A stretch of DNA of 19,088 nt, taken from the NCBI GenBank assembly GCA_016293265.1, contig JAEDEN010000033.1, positions 1 through 19,088 on the forward strand. The letters run 5' to 3'. Positions 14,339-19,088 of the stretch are shown piece after piece. Every line of letters starts with the position of its first letter. Position 1 is the first letter of the stretch. This DNA is from Oscillospiraceae bacterium (GTDB lineage: Bacteria > Bacillota > Clostridia > Oscillospirales > Oscillospiraceae). The position numbers and the translations under genes are program-made. A model generated the notes under the pieces. It saw only the letters and a list, made by a program, of their open reading frames with translations. It searched no databases and had not been told where the DNA came from.

Positions 14339-14358
14339 CACCAGTCCGCAGACTGGTG
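14339..14358 (-). repeat. Perfect 8-bp hairpin in the purA-purB spacer
   Basis: CACCAGTC, a 4-base loop and GACTGGTG form a perfect stem in the middle of the 146-base spacer. A third, shorter stem (14372-14387, GGGAG/CTCCC) lies just after the purA stop. None has a T-run of terminator quality. Confidence 0.5.
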
Positions 14359-14391
14359 GTGGTTCTCGAGGGGGAGTTTACTCTCCCTGAA

Positions 14392-15666
14392 TTAACGCAG
14401 GATGATGGCGTCCCGCTCGGGGCCCACGGAGACATAGCCGATGTGGCAGCCGATGGCCTGCTCGATATACTCCACATAGCTTCTGGCGGCCTGGGGCAGG
14501 TCTTCCCAAGTGCGGGCGCCGGAGATGTCGCATTTCCAGCCCTCCATGTACTCCACCATGGGCTTGGCCTCGTCCAGCACGGCAGGGAAGGGGAAGTAGT
14601 CGATGATCTCTCCGTGGAGCTCATAGTGGGCGCAGACGGGGATCTTGTCCAGATAGCTCAGCACGTCCAGCTTCGTCAGGGCGATGCTGGTGGCTGCCTG
14701 GGTCTCCACACCGTAGCGGGTGGCCACGATGTCAATGGGGCCCACCCGGCGGGGGCGGCCCGTCTTGGCACCGTATTCAGCGCCGGCCTCGCGGAGCTTT
14801 TCCGCATCCTCGCCGAACCATTCGCAGGTGAAGGGGCCTTCGCCCACGCAGGAGGAGTAGGCCTTCACCACGCCGATGACCTGGTCGATCTTGGCGGCGG
14901 GGAAGCCGGAGCCGATGGGGGCGTAGGCCGCCACGGGGTTGGAGGAGGTGGTGTAGGGATAGATGCCGTAATCCAGGTCCCGGAGGGCGCCCAACTGGGC
15001 CTCAAAGAGGATGTTCTTGCCCTGGGCGTTGGCCTTGCGGAGGAAGGCGCCGGTGTCGCAGATATAGGGGCGGATCTTCCCGCCGAACTCCTCCACCCAG
15101 GCCCAGAGCTGCTCCATGGTATAGGGCTCCGCTCCGTACACGCCGGTGAGGGTCAGGTTCTTCCACTCCAGAAGGTCCGCCAGGTGAGCCTTCAGGTGCT
15201 GGGGATAGAGCAGCTCGCCGGCCATCACGGTCTTTTTCTGGTATTTGTCGGAATAGAAGGGAGCGATGCCCTGGCGGGTGGAGCCGTACTTCTTGTCCTT
15301 CAGGCGGCCCTCCTCCAGGGCGTCCAGATCCCGGTGCCAGGGGAGGAGCAGGGAGGCGCGGTCGCTGATCTTGAGGTTTTCGGGGGTGAGGGCCACGCCC
15401 TTGGAGCGCACGTCCTCCATCTCCGTCCAGAGGTTTTCACAGTCCAGGGCAACGCCGTTGCCCAGAATGTTCACCACACCGTCCCGGAAAATGCCGGAAG
15501 GCAGCAGGTGCAGGGCAAATTTGCCCTTCTCATTCATCACGGTGTGGCCGGCGTTGCCGCCGCCCTGATAACGGACGACGACGTCATAGTCCTCCGTCAC
15601 AAGATCCACCATGCGGCCCTTGCCTTCGTCGCCCCAGTTGATGCCAACAATCGCGCAGTTTGCCAT
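14392..15666 (-). CDS. purA: Adenylosuccinate synthetase
   Basis: PurA joins IMP and aspartate with GTP to make adenylosuccinate, the first step from IMP to AMP. The 424-residue protein shows the P-loop-like WGDEGKG (11-17) with catalytic Asp13, GNAGHTV with His41, TSSNPVAA, and a C-terminal GPERD nucleotide-binding end. Several signatures differ from the textbook form. The usual QWGDEGKG reads NWGDEGKG, and the usual GTTGRGIGPAY motif reads GSTRQGIAPFYSDK (128-141). These suggest a distinct clostridial PurA lineage and not loss of function, since the catalytic residues remain. The start follows AAGGGGG. It has a strong promoter, and purB follows on the same strand. Confidence 0.96.
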   Translation of the reverse strand: MANCAIVGINWGDEGKGRMVDLVTEDYDVVVRYQGGGNAGHTVMNEKGKFALHLLPSGIFRDGVVNILGNGVALDCENLWTEMEDVRSKGVALTPENLKISDRASLLLPWHRDLDALEEGRLKDKKYGSTRQGIAPFYSDKYQKKTVMAGELLYPQHLKAHLADLLEWKNLTLTGVYGAEPYTMEQLWAWVEEFGGKIRPYICDTGAFLRKANAQGKNILFEAQLGALRDLDYGIYPYTTSSNPVAAYAPIGSGFPAAKIDQVIGVVKAYSSCVGEGPFTCEWFGEDAEKLREAGAEYGAKTGRPRRVGPIDIVATRYGVETQAATSIALTKLDVLSYLDKIPVCAHYELHGEIIDYFPFPAVLDEAKPMVEYMEGWKCDISGARTWEDLPQAARSYVEYIEQAIGCHIGYVSVGPERDAIILR

Positions 15667-15748
15667 ACGAACCCCCTTGGGATGTCATCAGATTTAGATA
15701 GGAAGAGAATAAAAAAGAATGAAAACCGGGTCATAATGAACCGCATCT

Positions 15749-15777
15749 ATTATATTCTTGCCTTATCGTGAAGTAAA
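15749..15777 (-). promoter_or_regulatory. Promoter of purA
   Basis: On the minus strand TTTACT (15772-15777), a 17-base spacer and a perfect TATAAT (15749-15754) lie about 85 bases upstream of the purA start. The leader shows no clear purine riboswitch or PurR box. Confidence 0.75.
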
Positions 15778-15862
15778 TAACGATTTTTTTATAATTGCGT
15801 TCATTTCTGCTAATTCTTTTGGAGGGGTTGTCAAATATTGTTGCTTCCCGGGAATTCCACAC

Positions 15863-15891
15863 TTCCCAAGCGGAGGAAAATGTGCTATACT
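15863..15891 (+). promoter_or_regulatory. Promoter of the DUF1846 gene
   Basis: TTCCCA (15863-15868), a 17-base spacer and TATACT (15886-15891) lie about 40 bases upstream of the start at 15932. Just before the -35, TTCCCGGGAA (15845-15854) is a perfect palindrome that could be an operator. The promoter is divergent from that of purA, about 100 bases away. Confidence 0.55.
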
Positions 15892-15931
15892 CAGTTCGGT
15901 TTTGTATTTGAGAAAAGGGGCGGTGTTTCAT

Positions 15932-17416
15932 ATGACAGCCATCGGTTTTGACAATCAAAAGTACCTTGCCACCCAGTCGGAGCAGATCCGCCGCCGGATC
16001 GGCCAGTTCGGAGGCAAGCTGTATCTGGAATTCGGAGGCAAGCTTTTTGACGATTACCATGCCTCCCGGGTACTGCCGGGCTTTGAGCCGGACAGCAAGG
16101 TCCGGATGCTCCAGCAGCTTCGGGACGATGTGGAAATCGTGATCGCCATCAACGCCGCGGATATCGAAAAGAACAAGGTTCGGGGCGATCTGGGTATCAC
16201 CTATGACGACGATGTCCTGCGCCTGATCGACATTTTCCGGGGCCTGGGCCTTTTCGTGGGCAGCGTGGTTCTCACCCGCTACACCGGCCAGGCCGCTGCA
16301 GACGCCTTTTTGCAGCGCCTGACTACCCTGGGCATCCGCTGTTACCGCCACTATCCCATCCCCGGCTACCCGTCGGACGTGCCCTACATTGTCAGTGACG
16401 AGGGCCTGGGCAAGAATGACTATATCGAGACCACCCATCCTTTGGTGGTGGTGACGGCTCCCGGCCCCGGCAGCGGCAAGATGGCCACCTGCCTTTCCCA
16501 GCTCTACCACGACTACAAGCGGGGCATTACCTCCGGCTATGCCAAGTTCGAGACCTTCCCCATCTGGAACCTGCCGTTGAAGCACCCCGTGAACCTGGCC
16601 TATGAGGCTGCCACCGCCGACCTCAACGACGTTAACATGATCGACCCCTTCCATCTGGAGGCCTACGGCAAGACCGCCGTGAACTATAACCGGGATGTGG
16701 AGATATTCCCTGTCCTCAGCGCTATTTTTGAAAAGATCCAGGGCCGCTGCCCCTACAAGTCCCCCACGGACATGGGGGTGAACATGGCGGGCAACTGCAT
16801 TGTGGACGACACGGTGTGCTGCGCCGCCTCCCGCCAGGAGATTCTGCGCCGGTACTATACCGCCTGCGTGGAGCTGCTCCAGGGCAAGGCTACGGACGAG
16901 CCGGTGCGCAAGCTGAAGCTGGTGATGAACCAGGCAGATGTCACTCCCGCCATCTGCCCCGCCGTGGAGGCCGCCAACGAAAAGGCGGCGGCCACCGGCG
17001 CTCCCGCCGGGGCCATGGTGCTGCCCGACGGCCATGTGGTCACCGGGCGCACCTCCGATACCCTGGGGGCGGCCTCCGCCCTGCTGCTCAACGCCCTCAA
17101 ATCGCTGGGCGGTATCGGTGACCAGTTCGAGCTGATCTCCCAGCAGGTCCTGGAGCCGGTCTGCCGGCTGAAGACGCAATATCTGGGCCACAAGAACCCC
17201 CGCCTCCATACCGACGAGGTGCTGATGGCCCTTACCATCTCCGCCCTCACCAACCCTCTGGCGGAGCATGCCCAGCAGCAGCTTCCCAAGCTTAAGGGCT
17301 GCGACGCCCATTTCACCGTGGTTTTGAGCGAGGTGGACGCCAAGCTCCTTAAACGCCTGGGCATCAACGTGAGCTGTGAGCCCAAGTACGAGACTAAGAA
17401 GCTCTATCACAAGTGA
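15932..17416 (+). CDS. DUF1846 (UPF0371) family protein
   Basis: The 494-residue protein matches the DUF1846/UPF0371 family, common in Firmicutes and of unknown biochemical role. Length is normal. Typical features are the MTAIGFDNQKYL opening, GGKLYLEFGGKLFDDYHASRVLPG split over residues 27-50, and a glycine-rich loop APGPGSGKMAT (176-186) around Lys183 that looks like a nucleotide- or phosphate-binding loop. It is predicted cytoplasmic, with no signal or membrane segment. The start at 15932 follows AAAAGGGG about 11 bases upstream. Longer in-frame starts near 15758 lie before the promoter. It is followed by hairpins and a terminator, so it is a single-gene unit. Its position beside purA suggests nothing certain about function. 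Confidence 0.93.
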   Translation: MTAIGFDNQKYLATQSEQIRRRIGQFGGKLYLEFGGKLFDDYHASRVLPGFEPDSKVRMLQQLRDDVEIVIAINAADIEKNKVRGDLGITYDDDVLRLIDIFRGLGLFVGSVVLTRYTGQAAADAFLQRLTTLGIRCYRHYPIPGYPSDVPYIVSDEGLGKNDYIETTHPLVVVTAPGPGSGKMATCLSQLYHDYKRGITSGYAKFETFPIWNLPLKHPVNLAYEAATADLNDVNMIDPFHLEAYGKTAVNYNRDVEIFPVLSAIFEKIQGRCPYKSPTDMGVNMAGNCIVDDTVCCAASRQEILRRYYTACVELLQGKATDEPVRKLKLVMNQADVTPAICPAVEAANEKAAATGAPAGAMVLPDGHVVTGRTSDTLGAASALLLNALKSLGGIGDQFELISQQVLEPVCRLKTQYLGHKNPRLHTDEVLMALTISALTNPLAEHAQQQLPKLKGCDAHFTVVLSEVDAKLLKRLGINVSCEPKYETKKLYHK

Positions 17417-17519
17417 GGGGCGGGTGAAGCGGCGCAGGCTGCCAAGCCGTCAAGGAGAAAGGCATTCCGCCTTCTCCCCGGCACCCGGAAACCCGGATTT
17501 TTTCGGAACATCATAAGAG

Positions 17520-17546
17520 AAAGGCGGTGCCGGGGCACCGCCTTTT
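17520..17546 (+). terminator. Intrinsic terminator after the DUF1846 gene
   Basis: An 11-bp stem AAAGGCGGTGC / GCACCGCCTTT with a 4-base loop ends in four T residues. An earlier 9-bp hairpin with one bulge (17454-17477) lies between it and the stop and lacks a T-run. Confidence 0.82.
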
Positions 17547-17576
17547 CCGCTTTGCGCCCGTGTGCCGTCTTCCGCC

Positions 17577-17605
17577 TTGACGGCTCCGGCGGGGGATGGT
17601 AAAAT
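17577..17605 (+). promoter_or_regulatory. Sigma-A promoter of tex
   Basis: TTGACG (17577-17582), a 17-base spacer and TAAAAT (17600-17605) form a near-consensus promoter 58 bases before the tex start. The leader then contains a GGGGCG / CGCCCC hairpin (17631-17646) ending 4 bases before the AAAGGA ribosome site. Confidence 0.85.
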
Positions 17606-17662
17606 CCCTTGCAAGATACGGAATCGACCAGGGGCGGCACCGCCCCGCAGAAAGGAAATACC

Positions 17663-19088
17663 ATGCAGGAAATCGTAAAAATTCTGGCTGAGGAGCTGGG
17701 GAAGGACCCCCGGCACATTGAAAACGTCATCACCCTTCTGGACGAGGGCAATACCATCCCCTTCATCGCCCGCTACCGCAAGGAACTCCATGGGGCCATG
17801 GATGACACCTCCCTGCGCACGCTGGAAGAGCGTCTTGCCTATCTCCGGGGCCTCCAGGAACGGCGGGAGGCGGTGAAAAAATCCGTTGAGGAGCAGGGGA
17901 AGCTGACGGAGGAGCTGTCCGCTGCCATTGACAATGCCCAGACCCTGGCGGAGGTGGAGGATCTTTACCGCCCCTATAAGCAAAAGCGCCGCACCCGGGC
18001 CACCGTGGCCCGGGAAAAGGGCCTGGAGCCTCTGGCGCAGATGCTCTTCGCCCAGGGGCCCGACTGTCCCGACCCTTTGACGGAGGCGGAAAAATATGTG
18101 GATGCCGAAAAGGGCGTGGAGACAGCGGAGGAAGCCCTCTCCGGCGCCGCCGACATCATCGCCGAGACCATCAGCGACGACGCTGCCATCCGGGGCAAGC
18201 TCCGGGAGCTGATGATGAAGCAGGGAATCCTCCGCTCTGTGGCCGCCGTGGAGGAGGACAGCGTCTACCGCCTGTATTACGATTTTTCCCAGTCCCTTTC
18301 CAGGCTGCAGGGACACCAGGTCCTTGCCATCAACCGGGGCGAGCGGGAGGAAAAGCTGAAGGTGAGTGTGGAGCTGGATCGGGAGCTGGCCCTGCGGACG
18401 GTGCGCCGCTGCGTGGTGGTGCCCGGCAGCCGGGCCATGGAGTTCATCAAGGCCGCGGCGGAGGACGCCTATGACCGCCTGATCTTTCCCTCCCTGGAGC
18501 GGGAGGCCCGCTCCGCTTTGACCGAATCCGCCGCAGAGGGGGCCATCGGCCAGTTCGCCCTGAACCTGCGGCCCCTTTTGATGCAGCCTCCCGTCAAGGG
18601 CAAGGTCACCATGGGCCTGGACCCCGGTTACCGCATGGGCTGTAAAGTGGCGGTGGTGGACGCCACCGGCAAGGTTTTGGACACCGCCGTGGTCTATCCC
18701 ACCTATGGGGAGCGGCAGAAGAAGGAGGCCATCGCCGCCCTCTCCCGGATGATCGAAAAGAACAACGTGGAGCACATCGCCATCGGAAACGGAACTGCCA
18801 GCCGGGAAACGGAGCAGATGACCGTGGAGCTGATTCACACCCTGACGGAAAAGGGCCGCCGGGTAAGCTATATGATCGTCTCTGAGGCGGGGGCCTCCGT
18901 GTATTCCGCTTCCAAGCTGGCGGCGGAGGAGTTCCCCCAGTTCGATGTGAACCTCCGCTCTGCCGTGTCCATCGCCCGCCGTCTGCAGGACCCTCTGGCG
19001 GAGCTGGTGAAGATCGACCCCAAAGCCATCGGTGTGGGCCAGTACCAGCATGACTGCCCCCAGAAGCGGTTGGACGAGGCCCTCTCCG
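17663..19088 (+). CDS. tex: Tex family RNA-binding transcription accessory protein, 3' end missing
   Basis: The first 475 codons of a Tex protein run off the right edge. Full-length Tex is about 710-780 residues. Tex is a cytoplasmic nucleic-acid-binding protein related to eukaryotic Spt6, linked to transcription. The N-terminal helical region is recognisable by NTIPFIARYRKE (about 30-41) and the LYRPYKQKRRTRATVAREKGLEPLA region near residues 101-125. The YqgF/RNase H-like domain starts near 315 with TMGLDPGYRMGCKVAVVD and continues through IGNGTASRETE. The helix-hairpin-helix and S1 domains would lie outside the window. The start follows AAAGGA 8 bases upstream. It has its own promoter. Confidence 0.95.
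   Translation, partial: MQEIVKILAEELGKDPRHIENVITLLDEGNTIPFIARYRKELHGAMDDTSLRTLEERLAYLRGLQERREAVKKSVEEQGKLTEELSAAIDNAQTLAEVEDLYRPYKQKRRTRATVAREKGLEPLAQMLFAQGPDCPDPLTEAEKYVDAEKGVETAEEALSGAADIIAETISDDAAIRGKLRELMMKQGILRSVAAVEEDSVYRLYYDFSQSLSRLQGHQVLAINRGEREEKLKVSVELDRELALRTVRRCVVVPGSRAMEFIKAAAEDAYDRLIFPSLEREARSALTESAAEGAIGQFALNLRPLLMQPPVKGKVTMGLDPGYRMGCKVAVVDATGKVLDTAVVYPTYGERQKKEAIAALSRMIEKNNVEHIAIGNGTASRETEQMTVELIHTLTEKGRRVSYMIVSEAGASVYSASKLAAEEFPQFDVNLRSAVSIARRLQDPLAELVKIDPKAIGVGQYQHDCPQKRLDEALS

Noticed and set aside
15731..17410. A 559-codon minus-strand frame opposite the DUF1846 gene (and a similar one at 17450-19051 opposite tex)
   Set aside because: The plus-strand genes have family matches, promoters and ribosome sites. 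The antisense frames have none.

Overview
The window looks like a chromosomal segment of a GC-rich Firmicute, most likely a gut Clostridium relative of the Oscillospiraceae type. This is inferred from high-GC codon use, strong AGGAGG-like ribosome sites, sigma-A type promoters, SLH and lipoprotein surface proteins, and HPr with both His15 and Ser46. Most of it is ordinary housekeeping sequence. No rRNA, tRNA or CRISPR array was seen.

Layout. (1) 1-1099: one end of an IS256-family element with its transposase running off the left edge. Its terminal sequence cuts a small signal-peptide-like reading frame (1100-1157), which suggests a gene broken by the insertion. (2) 1412-2215 (-): a NagD-type HAD phosphatase. 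(3) 2712-3368 and 3510-3923 (+): a membrane-anchored XRE-type DNA-binding protein and a half-size EamA transporter, each followed by a terminator. (4) 4014-6242 (-): uvrC and ptsH, with a terminator between them. (5) 6593-8626 (+): a small Asn/Gly-rich lipoprotein and a secreted SLH-repeat protein. (6) 8687-11330 (-): a compact three-gene unit made of a COG0523/CobW GTPase with an 86-residue His/Asp/Cys metal-binding insert, a second divergent CobW-like P-loop protein with an OB-like C-terminal domain, and a small polytopic membrane protein. (7) 11413-15666 (-): a sodium:alanine symporter, purB and purA. purA and purB together convert IMP to AMP. (8) 15932-19088 (+): a DUF1846 (UPF0371) protein and the first 475 codons of tex, which runs off the right edge.

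The least ordinary part is the metal-handling unit at 8687-11330. It pairs a His-rich metallochaperone-type GTPase with a degenerate partner that lacks the CxCC metal motif and carries a different C-terminal domain, and it ends with a membrane protein whose start codon directly abuts the upstream stop. Also worth attention are the membrane-anchored XRE protein with an external DxDxDG motif, a GAAA-tetraloop hairpin that buries the ribosome site of the symporter, and a hairpin-rich purA-purB spacer.
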